Assembly (NCBI GenBank): GCA_036925085.1
Contig: JAUPFP010000119.1
Location: 1 to 64,000, forward strand
Source of the DNA: Brachycybe producta
Taxonomy: Eukaryota; Arthropoda; Diplopoda; Playtdesmida; Andrognathidae
Reading direction: 5' to 3'
DNA length: 64,000 nucleotides
In this document: positions 34,701 to 46,449 of the stretch, in pieces
Layout: each line of letters opens with the position of its first letter
How positions within the stretch are numbered: the first letter of the stretch is position 1
The notes under the pieces: generated by a model
What the model saw: only the letters and a program-made list of their open reading frames with translations
Databases searched by the model: none
What the model was told of the DNA's origin: nothing
Made by a program: the position numbers and the translations under genes

Positions 34701-36085
34701 AAGTTGAATTTGAATTTGAAGTTGAATTTGAAGTTGAATTTGAAGTTCAATTTAAAGTTCAATTTGAAGTTGAATTTGAAGTTGAATTTGAAGTTGAATT
34801 TAAAGTTCAATTTGAAGTTGAATTTGAAGTTGAATTTGAAGTAGAATTTGAAGTTGAATTTGAAGTTGAATTTGAAGTTGAATTTGAAGTTGAATTTGAA
34901 GTTGAATTCGAAGTTGAATTCGAAGTTGAATTCGAAGTTGAATTTGAAGTTGAATTTGAAGTTGAATTTGAAGTTGAATTTGAAGTTGAATTTGAAGTTG
35001 AATTTGAAGTTGAATTTGAAGTTGAATTTGAAGTTGAATTTGAAGTTGAATTTGAAGTTGAATTTGAAGTTGAATTTGAAGTTGAATTTGAAGTTGAATT
35101 TGAATTTGAAGTTGAATTTGAAGTTGAATTTGAATTTGAAGTTGAATTTGAAGTTGAATTTGAAGTTCAATTTAAAGTTCAATTTGAAGTTCAATTTGAA
35201 GTTCAATTTGAAGTTCAATTTAAAGTTCAATTTGAAGTTCAATTTGAAGTTGAATTTGAAGTAGAATTTGAAGTTGAATTTAAAGTTGAATTTGAAGTTG
35301 AAGTGGAATTTAAATTTGAAGTTGAATTTGAAGTTGAATTTGAAGTTGAATTTAAAGTTGAATTTGAAGTTGAATTTGAAGTTGAATTTGAAGTTGAATT
35401 TGAAGTTGAATTTGAAGTTGAATTTGAAGTTGAGTTTGAAGTTGAATTTGAAGTTGAAGTTGAATTTGAAGTTGAATTTGAAGTTGAACTTGAAGTTGAA
35501 TTTGAAGTTCAATTTGAAGTTCAATTTAAAGTTCAATTTGAAGTTGAATTTGAAGTTGAATTTGAAGTTGAATTTGAAGTTGAATTTGAAGTTGAATTTG
35601 AAGTTGAATTTGAAGTTGAATTTGAAGTTGAATTTAAAGTTCAATTTGAAGTTGAATTTGAAGTTGAATTTGAAGTAGAATTTGAAGTTGAATTTGAAGT
35701 TGAATTTGAAGTTGAATTTGAAGTTGAATTTGAAGTTGAATTCGAAGTTGAATTCGAAGTTGAATTCGAAGTTGAATTTGAAGTTGAATTTGAAGTTGAA
35801 TTTGAAGTTGAATTTGAAGTTGAATTTGAAGTTGAATTTGAAGTTGAATTTGAAGTTGAATTTGAAGTTGAATTTGAAGTTGAATTTGAAGTTGAATTTG
35901 AAGTTGAATTTGAAGTTGAATTTGAAGTTCAATTTAAAGTTGAATTTGAAGTTCAATTTGAAGTTGAATTTGAAGTTGAATTTGAAGTTGAATTTGGAGT
36001 TGAATTTGAAGTTGAATTTGGAGTTGAATTTGAAGTTGAATTTGATGTTGAATTTGAAGTTGATTTTGAAGTTGAATTTGAAGTT
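28740..36085. repeat. Rearranged array of a 1.6 kb higher-order repeat
   Basis: Two clear tandem copies start at 29238 and 30876 (offset 1638, later 1602-1614). Each is a GAATTC triplet, a plain run, two GAATTTGAATTT slips, a CAA cluster, a W-module, a second GAATTC triplet and a G-module (30422, 32036). A further copy starts at 34848 and matches 30876 onward at +3972 for about 1.3 kb. Between them, 32250-34847 holds shortened or fused versions. W-modules at 31296 and 35268 share a private AAATTTGAAG variant just after GTGGAA, showing that they are sister copies. Confidence 0.8.
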
Positions 36086-39000
36086 GAATTCAAAGTTGAA
36101 TTTGAAGTTGAACTTGAAGTTGAATTTGAAGTTCAATTTGAAGTTCAATTTAAAGTTCAATTTGAAGTTCAATTTGAAGTTCAATTTGAAGTTGAATTTG
36201 AAGTAGAATTTGAAGTTGAATTTAAAGTTGAATTTGAAGTTGAAGTGGAATTTGAATTTGAAGTTGAATTTGAAGTTGAATTTGAAGTTGAATTTAAAGT
36301 TGAATTTGAAGTTGAATTTGAAGTTGAATTTGAAGTTGAATTTGAAGTTGAATTTGAAGTTGAATTTGAAGTTGAGTTTGAAGTTGAATTTGAAGTTGAA
36401 GTTGAATTTGAAGTTGAATTTGAAGTTGAACTTGAAGTTGAATTTGAAGTTCAATTTGAAGTTCAATTTAAAGTTCAATTTGAAGTTGAATTTGAAGTTG
36501 AATTTGAAGTTGAATTTGAAGTTGAATTTGAAGTTGAATTTGAAGTTGAATTTAAAGTTCAATTTGAAGTTGAATTTGAAGTTGAATTTGAAGTAGAATT
36601 TGAAGTTGAATTTGAAGTTGAATTTGAAGTTGAATTTGAAGTTGAATTTGAAGTTGAATTCGAAGTTGAATTTGAAGTTGAATTTGAAGTTGAATTTGAA
36701 GTTGAACTTGAAGTTGAATTTGAAGTAGAATTTGAAGTTGAAGTTGAATTTGAAGTTGAATTTGAAGTTGAACTTGAAGTTCAATTTGAAGTTCAATTTG
36801 AAGTTCAATTTAAAGTTCAATTTGAAGTTCAATTTGAAGTTGAATTTGAAGTTGAATTTGAAGTTGAATTTGGAGTTGAATTTGAAGTTGAATTTGGAGT
36901 TGAATTTGAAGTTGAATTTGATGTTGAATTTGAAGTTGATTTTGAAGTTGAATTTGAAGTTGAATTCGAAGTTGAATTTGAAGTTGAACTTGAAGTTGAA
37001 TTTGAAGTAGAATTTGAAGTTGAATTTGAAGTTGAATTTGAAGTTGAATTTGAAGTTGAACTTGAAGTTGAATTTGAAGTAGAATTTGAAGTTGAAGTTG
37101 AATTTGAAGTTGAATTTGAAGTTGAACTTGAAGTTCAATTTGAAGTTCAATTTGAAGTTCAATTTAAAGTTCAATTTGAAGTTGAATTTGAAGTTGAATT
37201 TGAAGTTGAATTTGAAGTTGAATTTGAAGTTGAATTTGAAGTTGAATTTGAAGTTGAATTTGAAGTTGAATTTGAAGTAGAATTTGAAGTTGAATTTGAA
37301 GTTGAATTTGAAGTTGAATTTGAAGTTGAATTTGAAGTTGAATTCGAAGTTGAATTTGAAGTTGAATTTGAAGTTGAATTTGAAGTTGAACTTGAAGTTG
37401 AATTTGAAGTAGAATTTGAAGTTGAAGTTGAATTTGAAGTTGAATTTGAAGTTGAACTTGAAGTTCAATTTGAAGTTCAATTTGAAGTTGAATTTAAAGT
37501 TCAATTTGAAGTTGAATTTGAAGTTGAATTTGAAGTAGAATTTGAAGTTGAATTTGAAGTTGAATTTGAAGTTGAATTTGAAGTTGAATTTGAAGTTGAA
37601 TTTGAAGTTGAATTTGAAGTAGAATTTGAAGTTGAATTTGAAGTTGAATTTGAAGTTGAATTTGAAGTTGAATTTGAAGTTGAATTCGAAGTTGAATTTG
37701 AAGTTGAATTTGAAGTTGAATTTGAAGTTGAACTTGAAGTTGAATTTGAAGTAGAATTTGAAGTTGAAGTTGAATTTGAAGTTGAATTTGAAGTTGAACT
37801 TGAAGTTCAATTTGAAGTTCAATTTGAAGTTCAATTTAAAGTTCAATTTGAAGTTCAATTTGAAGTTGAATTTGAAGTTGAATTTGAAGTTGAATTTGGA
37901 GTTGAATTTGAAGTTGAATTTGCAGTTGAATTTGAAGTTGAATTTGATGTTGAATTTGAAGTTGATTTTGAAGTTGAATTTGAAGTTGAATTCAAAGTTG
38001 AATTTGAAGTTGAACTTGAAGTTGAATTTGAAGTAGAATTTGAAGTTGAATTTGAAGTTGAATTTGAAGTTGAATTTGAAGTTGAATTTGAAGTTGAATT
38101 TGAAGTTGAATTTGAAGTTGAATTTGAAGTTGAATTTGAAGTTGAAGTTGAAGTTGAAGTTGAAGTTGAAATTGAAGTTGAAATTGAAGTTGAAATTGAA
38201 GTTGAAATTAAAGTAGAAATTGAAGTTGAAGTGGAATTTGAATTTGAAGTTGAATTTGAAGTTGAATTTGAAGTTGAATTTAAAGTTGAATTTGAAGTTG
38301 AATTTGAAGTTGAATTTGAAGTTGAATTTGAAGTTGAATTTGAAGTTGAATTTGAAGTTGAATTTGAAGTTGAATTTGAAGTTGAATTTGAAGTTGAATT
38401 TGAAGTTGAATTTGAAGTTGAAGTTGAATTTGAAGTTGAATTTGAAGTTGAACTTGAAGTTGAATTTGAAGTTCAATTTGAAGTTCAATTTAAAGTTCAA
38501 TTTGAAGTTGAATTTGAAGTTGAATTTGAAGTTGAATTTGAAGTTGAATTTGAAGTTGAATTTGAAGTTGAATTTAAAGTTCAATTTGAAGTTGAATTTG
38601 AAGTGGAATTTGAAGTAGAATTTGAAGTGGAATTTGAAGTTGAATTTGAAGTTGAATTTGAAGTTGAATTTGAAGTTGAATTTGAAGTTGAATTCGAAGT
38701 TGAATTTGAAGTTGAATTTGAAGTTGAATTTGAAGTTGAATTTGAAGTTGGATTTGAAGTTGAATTTGAAGTTGAATTTGAAGTTGAATTTGAAGTTGAA
38801 TTTGAAGTTGAATTTGAAGTTGAATTTGAAGTTGAATTTGAAGTTGAATTTGAAGTTGAATTTGAAGTTGAATTTGAAGTTCAATTTGAAGTTCAATTTG
38901 AAGTTGAATTTGAAGTTGAATTTGAAGTTGAAATTGAAGTTGAAATTAAAGTAGAAATTGAAGTTGAAGTGGAATTTGAATTTGAAGTTGAATTTGAAGT

Positions 39001-39571
39001 TGAATTTGAAGTTGAATTTAAAGTTGAATTTGAAGTTGAATTTGAAGTTGAATTTGAAGTTGAATTTGAAGTTGAATTTGAAGTTGAATTTGAAGTTGAA
39101 TTTGAAGTTGAATTTGAAGTTGAATTTGAAGTTGAATTTGAAGTTGAATTTGAAGTTGAATTTGAAGTTGAATTTGAAGTTGAAGTTGAATTTGAAGTTA
39201 AATTTGAAGTTGAATTTGAAGTTGAATTTGAAGTTGAAATTGAAGTTGAATTTGAAGTTGAATTTAAAGTTCAATTTGTAGTTGAATTTGAAATTGAATT
39301 TGAAGTAGAATTTGAAGTTGAATTTAAAGTTGAACTTGAAATTGAATTTGAAGTTCAATTTGAAGTTCAATTTAAAGTTCAATTTGAAGTTGAATTTGAA
39401 GTTGAATTTGAAGTTGAATTTGAAGTTGAATTTGAAGTTGAATTTGAAGTTGAATTTGAAGTTGAACTTGAAATTGAATTTGAAGTTCAATTTGAAGTTC
39501 AATTTAAAGTTCAATTTGAAGTTGAATTTGAAGTTGAATTTGAAGTTGAATTTGAAGTTGAATTTGAAGTT
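36086..39571. repeat. 3.48 kb tandem duplication, copy 1
   Basis: Landmarks recur at +3486, then +3474, in the next copy (36091 to 39577, 36732 to 40218, 37758 to 41244, 38220 to 41694, 39312 to 42786). Contents are W-module, G-modules at 36872 and 37898, I-block (38139-38240), W-module, a second short I-block (38927-38970), W-module and V-module (39278). Private variants shared by both copies include GCAGTT replacing the second GGAGTT (37922, 41408) and a GGATTT near 38750 and 42225. Confidence 0.92.
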
Positions 39572-42500
39572 GAATTCAAAGTTGAATTTGAAGTTGAACT
39601 TGAAGTTGAATTTGAAGTTCAATTTGAAGTTCAATTTAAAGTTCAATTTGAAGTTCAATTTGAAGTTCAATTTGAAGTTGAATTTGAAGTAGAATTTGAA
39701 GTTGAATTTAAAGTTGAATTTGAAGTTGAAGTGGAATTTGAATTTGAAGTTGAATTTGAAGTTGAATTTGAAGTTGAATTTAAAGTTGAATTTGAAGTTG
39801 AATTTGAAGTTGAATTTGAAGTTGAATTTGAAGTTGAATTTGAAGTTGAATTTGAAGTTGAGTTTGAAGTTGAATTTGAAGTTGAAGTTGAATTTGAAGT
39901 TGAATTTGAAGTTGAACTTGAAGTTGAATTTGAAGTTCAATTTGAAGTTCAATTTAAAGTTCAATTTGAAGTTGAATTTGAAGTTGAATTTGAAGTTGAA
40001 TTTGAAGTTGAATTTGAAGTTGAATTTGAAGTTGAATTTAAAGTTCAATTTGAAGTTGAATTTGAAGTTGAATTTGAAGTAGAATTTGAAGTTGAATTTG
40101 AAGTTGAATTTGAAGTTGAATTTGAAGTTGAATTTGAAGTTGAATTCGAAGTTGAATTTGAAGTTGAATTTGAAGTTGAATTTGAAGTTGAACTTGAAGT
40201 TGAATTTGAAGTAGAATTTGAAGTTGAAGTTGAATTTGAAGTTGAATTTGAAGTTGAACTTGAAGTTCAATTTGAAGTTCAATTTGAAGTTCAATTTAAA
40301 GTTCAATTTGAAGTTCAATTTGAAGTTGAATTTGAAGTTGAATTTGAAGTTGAATTTGGAGTTGAATTTGAAGTTGAATTTGGAGTTGAATTTGAAGTTG
40401 AATTTGATGTTGAATTTGAAGTTGATTTTGAAGTTGAATTTGAAGTTGAATTCGAAGTTGAATTTGAAGTTGAACTTGAAGTTGAATTTGAAGTAGAATT
40501 TGAAGTTGAATTTGAAGTTGAATTTGAAGTTGAATTTGAAGTTGAACTTGAAGTTGAATTTGAAGTAGAATTTGAAGTTGAAGTTGAATTTGAAGTTGAA
40601 TTTGAAGTTGAACTTGAAGTTCAATTTGAAGTTCAATTTGAAGTTCAATTTAAAGTTCAATTTGAAGTTGAATTTGAAGTTGAATTTGAAGTTGAATTTG
40701 AAGTTGAATTTGAAGTTGAATTTGAAGTTGAATTTGAAGTTGAATTTGAAGTTGAATTTGAAGTAGAATTTGAAGTTGAATTTGAAGTTGAATTTGAAGT
40801 TGAATTTGAAGTTGAATTTGAAGTTGAATTCGAAGTTGAATTTGAAGTTGAATTTGAAGTTGAATTTGAAGTTGAACTTGAAGTTGAATTTGAAGTAGAA
40901 TTTGAAGTTGAAGTTGAATTTGAAGTTGAATTTGAAGTTGAACTTGAAGTTCAATTTGAAGTTCAATTTGAAGTTGAATTTAAAGTTCAATTTGAAGTTG
41001 AATTTGAAGTTGAATTTGAAGTAGAATTTGAAGTTGAATTTGAAGTTGAATTTGAAGTTGAATTTGAAGTTGAATTTGAAGTTGAATTTGAAGTTGAATT
41101 TGAAGTAGAATTTGAAGTTGAATTTGAAGTTGAATTTGAAGTTGAATTTGAAGTTGAATTTGAAGTTGAATTCGAAGTTGAATTTGAAGTTGAATTTGAA
41201 GTTGAATTTGAAGTTGAACTTGAAGTTGAATTTGAAGTAGAATTTGAAGTTGAAGTTGAATTTGAAGTTGAATTTGAAGTTGAACTTGAAGTTCAATTTG
41301 AAGTTCAATTTGAAGTTCAATTTAAAGTTCAATTTGAAGTTCAATTTGAAGTTGAATTTGAAGTTGAATTTGAAGTTGAATTTGGAGTTGAATTTGAAGT
41401 TGAATTTGCAGTTGAATTTGAAGTTGAATTTGATGTTGAATTTGAAGTTGATTTTGAAGTTGAATTTGAAGTTGAATTCAAAGTTGAATTTGAAGTTGAA
41501 CTTGAAGTTGAATTTGAAGTAGAATTTGAAGTTGAATTTGAAGTTGAATTTGAAGTTGAATTTGAAGTTGAATTTGAAGTTGAATTTGAAGTTGAATTTG
41601 AAGTTGAATTTGAAGTTGAAGTTGAAGTTGAAGTTGAAGTTGAAATTGAAGTTGAAATTGAAGTTGAAATTGAAGTTGAAATTAAAGTAGAAATTGAAGT
41701 TGAAGTGGAATTTGAATTTGAAGTTGAATTTGAAGTTGAATTTGAAGTTGAATTTAAAGTTGAATTTGAAGTTGAATTTGAAGTTGAATTTGAAGTTGAA
41801 TTTGAAGTTGAATTTGAAGTTGAATTTGAAGTTGAATTTGAAGTTGAATTTGAAGTTGAATTTGAAGTTGAATTTGAAGTTGAATTTGAAGTTGAAGTTG
41901 AATTTGAAGTTGAATTTGAAGTTGAACTTGAAGTTGAATTTGAAGTTCAATTTGAAGTTCAATTTAAAGTTCAATTTGAAGTTGAATTTGAAGTTGAATT
42001 TGAAGTTGAATTTGAAGTTGAATTTGAAGTTGAATTTGAAGTTGAATTTAAAGTTCAATTTGAAGTTGAATTTGAAGTGGAATTTGAAGTAGAATTTGAA
42101 GTGGAATTTGAAGTTGAATTTGAAGTTGAATTTGAAGTTGAATTTGAAGTTGAATTTGAAGTTGAATTCGAAGTTGAATTTGAAGTTGAATTTGAAGTTG
42201 AATTTGAAGTTGAATTTGAAGTTGGATTTGAAGTTGAATTTGAAGTTGAATTTGAAGTTGAATTTGAAGTTGAATTTGAAGTTGAATTTGAAGTTGAATT
42301 TGAAGTTGAATTTGAAGTTGAATTTGAAGTTGAATTTGAAGTTAAATTTGAAGTTCAATTTGAAGTTCAATTTGAAGTTGAATTTGAAGTTGAATTTGAA
42401 GTTGAAATTGAAGTTGAAATTAAAGTAGAAATTGAAGTTGAAGTGGAATTTGAATTTGAAGTTGAATTTGAAGTTGAATTTGAAGTTGAATTTAAAGTTG

Positions 42501-43045
42501 AATTTGAAGTTGAATTTGAAGTTGAATTTGAAGTTGAATTTGAAGTTGAATTTGAAGTTGAATTTGAAGTTGAATTTGAAGTTGAATTTGAAGTTGAATT
42601 TGAAGTTGAATTTGAAGTTGAATTTGAAGTTGAATTTGAAGTTGAATTTGAAGTTGAAGTTGAATTTGAAGTTAAATTTGAAGTTGAATTTGAAGTTGAA
42701 TTTGAAGTTGAAATTGAAGTTGAATTTGAAATTGAATTTAAAGTTCAATTTGTAGTTGAATTTGAAATTGAATTTGAAGTAGAATTTGAAGTTGAATTTA
42801 AAGTTGAACTTGAAATTGAATTTGAAGTTCAATTTGAAGTTCAATTTAAAGTTCAATTTGAAGTTGAATTTGAAGTTGAATTTGAAGTTGAATTTGAAGT
42901 TGAATTTGAAGTTGAATTTGAAGTTGAATTTGAAGTTGAACTTGAAATTGAATTTGAAGTTCAATTTGAAGTTCAATTTAAAGTTCAATTTGAAGTTGAA
43001 TTTGAAGTTGAATTTGAAGTTGAATTTGAAGTTGAATTTGAAGTT
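39572..43045. repeat. 3.48 kb tandem duplication, copy 2
   Basis: Matches 36086-39571 along its whole length, being one 12 bp unit shorter before the I-block. Visible differences are few: GTTAAATTT near 42344 where copy 1 has GTTGAATTT, and GAAATTGAATTT near 42730 where copy 1 has GAAGTTGAATTT. So few differences over 3.47 kb imply a recent duplication or strong homogenisation. Confidence 0.92.
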
Positions 43046-45637
43046 GAATTTGAAGTTGAATTTAAAGTTCAATTTGAAGTTGAATTTGAAGTTGAATTTG
43101 AAGTAGAATTTTAAGTTGAATTTGAAGTTGAATTTGAAGTTGAATTTGAAGTTGAATTTGAAGTTGAATTTGAAGTTGAATTTGAAGTTGAATTTGAAGT
43201 TGAATTTGAAGTTGAATTTGAAGTTGAATTTGAAGTTGAATTTGAAGTTCAATTTGAAGTTGAATTTGAAGTTGAATTTGAAGTTGAATTTGAATTTGAA
43301 GTTGAATTTGAAGTTGAATTTGAAGTTGAATTTGAAGTTGAATTTGAAGTTGAATTTGAAGTTCAATTTAAAGTTCAATTTGAAGTTCAATTTGAAGTTG
43401 AATTTGAAGTTGAATTTGAAGTTGAATTTGGAGTTGAATTTGAAGTTGAATTTGGAGTTGAATTTGAAGTTGAATTTGATGTTGAATTTGAAGTTGATTT
43501 TGAAGTTGAATTTGAAGTTGAATTCAAAGTTGAATTTGAAGTTGAACTTGAAGTTGAATTTGAAGTTCAATTTGAAGTTCAATTTAAAGTTCAATTTGAA
43601 GTTCAATTTGAAGTTGAATTTGAAGTAGAATTTGAAGTTGAATTTAAAATTGAATTTGAAGTTGAAGTGGAATTTGAATTTGAAGTTGAATTTGAAGTTG
43701 AATTTGAAGTTGAATTTAAAGTTGAATTTGAAGTTGAATTTGAAGTTGAATTTGAAGTTGAATTTGAAGTTGAATTTGAAGTTGAATTTGAAGTTGAGTT
43801 TGAAGTTGAATTTGAAGTTGAAGTTGAATTTGAAGTTGAATTTGAAGTTGAACTTGAAGTTGAATTTGAAGTTCAATTTGAAGTTCAATTTAAAGTTCAA
43901 TTTGAAGTTGAATTTGAAGTTGAATTTGAAGTTGAATTTGAAGTTGAATTTGAAGTTGAATTTAAAGTTCAATTTGAAGTTGAATTTGAAGTTGAATTTG
44001 AAGTAGAATTTGAAGTTGAATTTGAAGTTGAATTTGAAGTTGAATTTGAAGTTGAATTTGAAGTGGAATTCGAAGTTGAATTCGAAGTTGAATTTGAAGT
44101 TGAATTTGAAGTTGAATTTGAAGTTGAATTTGAAGTTGAATTTGAAGTTGAATTTGAAGTTGAATTTGAAGTTGAATTTGAAGTTGAATTTGAAGTTGAA
44201 TTTGAAGTTGAATTTGAAGTTGAATTTGAAGTTGAATTTGAAGTTGAATTTGAAGTTGAATTTGAAGTTGAATTTGAAGTTGAATTTGAAGTTGAATTTG
44301 AAGTTGAATTTGAAGTTGAATTTGAAGTTCAATTTGAAGTTGAATTTGAAGTAGAATTTGAAGTTGAATTTGAAGTTGAATTTGAAGTTGAATTTGAAGT
44401 TGAATTTGAAGTTGAATTTGAAGTTGAATTTGAAGTTGAATTTGAAGTTGAATTTGAAGTTGAATTTGAAGTTGAATTTGAAGTTGAATTTGAAGTTGAA
44501 TTTGAAGTTGAATTTGAAGTTGAATTTGAAGTTGAATTTGAAGTTGAAGTTGAATTTGAAGTTGAATTTGAAGTTGAACTTGAAGTTGAATTTGAAGTTG
44601 AATTTGAAGTTGAAGTTGAATTTGAAGTTGAATTTGAAGTTGAATTTAAAGTTCAATTTGTAGTTGAATTTGAAGTTGAATTTGAAGTAGAATTTGAAGT
44701 TGAATTTGAAGTTGAACTTGAAATTGAATTTGAAGTTCAATTTGAAGTTCAATTTAAAGTTCAATTTGAAGTTGAATTTGAAGTTGAATTTGAAGTTGAA
44801 TTTGAAGTTGAATTTGAAGTTGAATTTGAAGTTGAATTTGAAGTTGAACTTGAAATTGAATTTGAAGTTCAATTTGAAGTTCAATTTAAAGTTCAATTTG
44901 AAGTTGAATTTGAAGTTGAATTTGAAGTTGAATTTGAAGTTGAATTTGAAGTTGAATTTGAAGTTGAATTTGAAGTTGAATTTGAATTTGAAGTTGAATT
45001 TGAAGTTGAATTTGAAGTTGAATTTGAAGTTGAATTTGAAGTTGAATTTGAAGTTGAATTTGAAGTTCAATTTAAAGTTCAATTTGAAGTTCAATTTGAA
45101 GTTCAATTTGAAGTTCAATTTAAAGTTCAATTTGAAGTTCAATTTGAAGTTGAATTTGAAGTAGAATTTGAAGTTGAATTTAAAGTTGAATTTGAAGTTG
45201 AAGTGGAATTTGAATTTGAAGTTGAATTTGAAGTTGAATTTGAAGTTGAATTTAAAGTTGAATTTGAAGTTGAATTTGAAGTTGAATTTGAAGTTGAATT
45301 TGAAGTTGAATTTGAAGTTGAATTTGAAGTTGAATTTGAAGTTGAGTTTGAAGTTGAATTTGAAGTTGAAGTTGAATTTGAAGTTGAATTTGAAGTTGAA
45401 CTTGAAGTTCAATTTGAAGTTCAATTTGAAGTTCAATTTAAAGTTCAATTTGAAGTTGAATTTGAAGTTGAATTTGAAGTTGAATTTGAAGTTGAATTTG
45501 AAGTTGAATTTGAAGTTGAATTTAAAGTTCAATTTGAAGTTGAATTTGAAGTTGAATTTGAAGTAGAATTTGAAGTTGAATTTGAAGTTGAATTTGAAGT
45601 TGAATTTGAAGTTGAATTTGAAGTTGAATTTGAAGTT

Positions 45638-45679
45638 GAATTCGAAGTTGAATTCGAAGTTGAATTCGAAGTTGAATTC
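45638..45679. repeat. Four-unit GAATTC run
   Basis: Sites at 45638, 45650, 45662 and 45674, in the diverged relative of the 5.24 kb unit, at the position homologous to the eight- and ten-unit runs. The only other four-unit run is at 33734-33775. Three-unit runs are seen near 2524, 8726, 16342, 20086, 23356, 24232, 29296, 30166, 30938, 31790, 34402, 34906 and 35740. Confidence 0.93.
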
Positions 45680-46194
45680 GAAGTTGAATTTGAAGTTGAA
45701 TTTGAAGTTGAATTTGAAGTTGAATTTGAAGTTGAATTTGAAGTTGAATTTGAAGTTGAATTTGAAGTTGAATTTGAAGTTGAATTTGAAGTTGAATTTG
45801 AAGTTGAATTTGAAGTTGAATTTGAAGTTGAATTTGAAGTTCAATTTGAAGTTCAATTTGAAGTTCAATTTGAAGTTGAATTTGAAGTAGAATTTGAAGT
45901 TGAATTTGAAGTTGAATTTGAAGTTGAATTTGAAGTTGAATTTGAAGTTGAATTTGAAGTTGAATTTGAAGTTGAATTTGAAGTTGAATTTGAAGTTGAA
46001 TTTGAAGTTGAATTTGAAGTTGAATTTGAAGTTGAATTTGAAGTTGAAGTTGAATTTGAAGTTGAATTTGAAGTTGAACTTGAAGTTGAATTTGAAGTTC
46101 AATTTGAAGTTCAATTTAAAGTTCAATTTGAAGTTGAATTTGAAGTTGAATTTGAAGTTGAATTTGAAGTTGAATTTGAAGTTAAAATTGAAGT

Positions 46195-46447
46195 TGAATT
46201 TGAAGTTGAATTTGAAGTTGAATTTGAAGTTGAATTTGAAGTTGAATTTGAAGTTGAATTTGAAGTTGAATTTGAAGTTGAATTTGAAGTTGAATTTGAA
46301 GTTGAATTTGAAGTTGAATTTGAAGTTGAATTTGAAGTTGAATTTGAAGTTGAATTTGAAGTTGAATTTGAAGTTGAATTTGAAGTTGAATTTGAAGTTG
46401 AATTTGAAGTTGAATTTGAAGTTGAATTTGAAGTTGAATTTGAAGTT
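46195..46447. repeat. Homogeneous run of about 21 consensus units
   Basis: Between a GTTAAAATT variant and a GTTTAATTT variant the sequence is uninterrupted GAAGTTGAATTT. The matching runs at about 54000-54186 and 59235-59448 lie between the same two variants but differ in unit number. Confidence 0.85.
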
Positions 46448-46449
46448 TA

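Larger units (their letters stand above)
29693..43114 (+). other. 13.4 kb stop-free Glu-Val-Glu-Phe frame, not called as a gene
   Basis: The + frame GAA GTT GAA TTT stays open for about 4470 codons until a GAATTTTAAG unit. The same frame is open at 4619-14398 (about 3260 codons). It ends wherever TAA units occur, and those are repeated at homologous places in many copies. I found no in-frame ATG: those in GATGTT, GAATATGAA and GAAGATGAA all fall in the Lys-Leu-Asn-Leu frame. That second + frame is cut about every 400 bp by GTAGAA; the longest ATG-started piece that I traced is about 210 codons (near 54253-54883). Confidence 0.85.
43046..46449. repeat. Diverged relative of part of the 5.24 kb higher-order repeat
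   Basis: Matches 51095 to about 54189 in order, at offsets 7979, 7955, 7823 and 7799 (43116 to 51095, 43632 to 51611, 45168 to 52991, 45894 to 53693). Both carry a W-module with AAAATTGAA at its start, a GTGGAATTC pair (44067 and 52047), a V-module, a GAATTC run, and a long plain run ending in GTTTAA. Here the GAATTC run has four sites, and paired CAA clusters (44730-44900) are present that the 5.24 kb copies lack. Confidence 0.82.
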
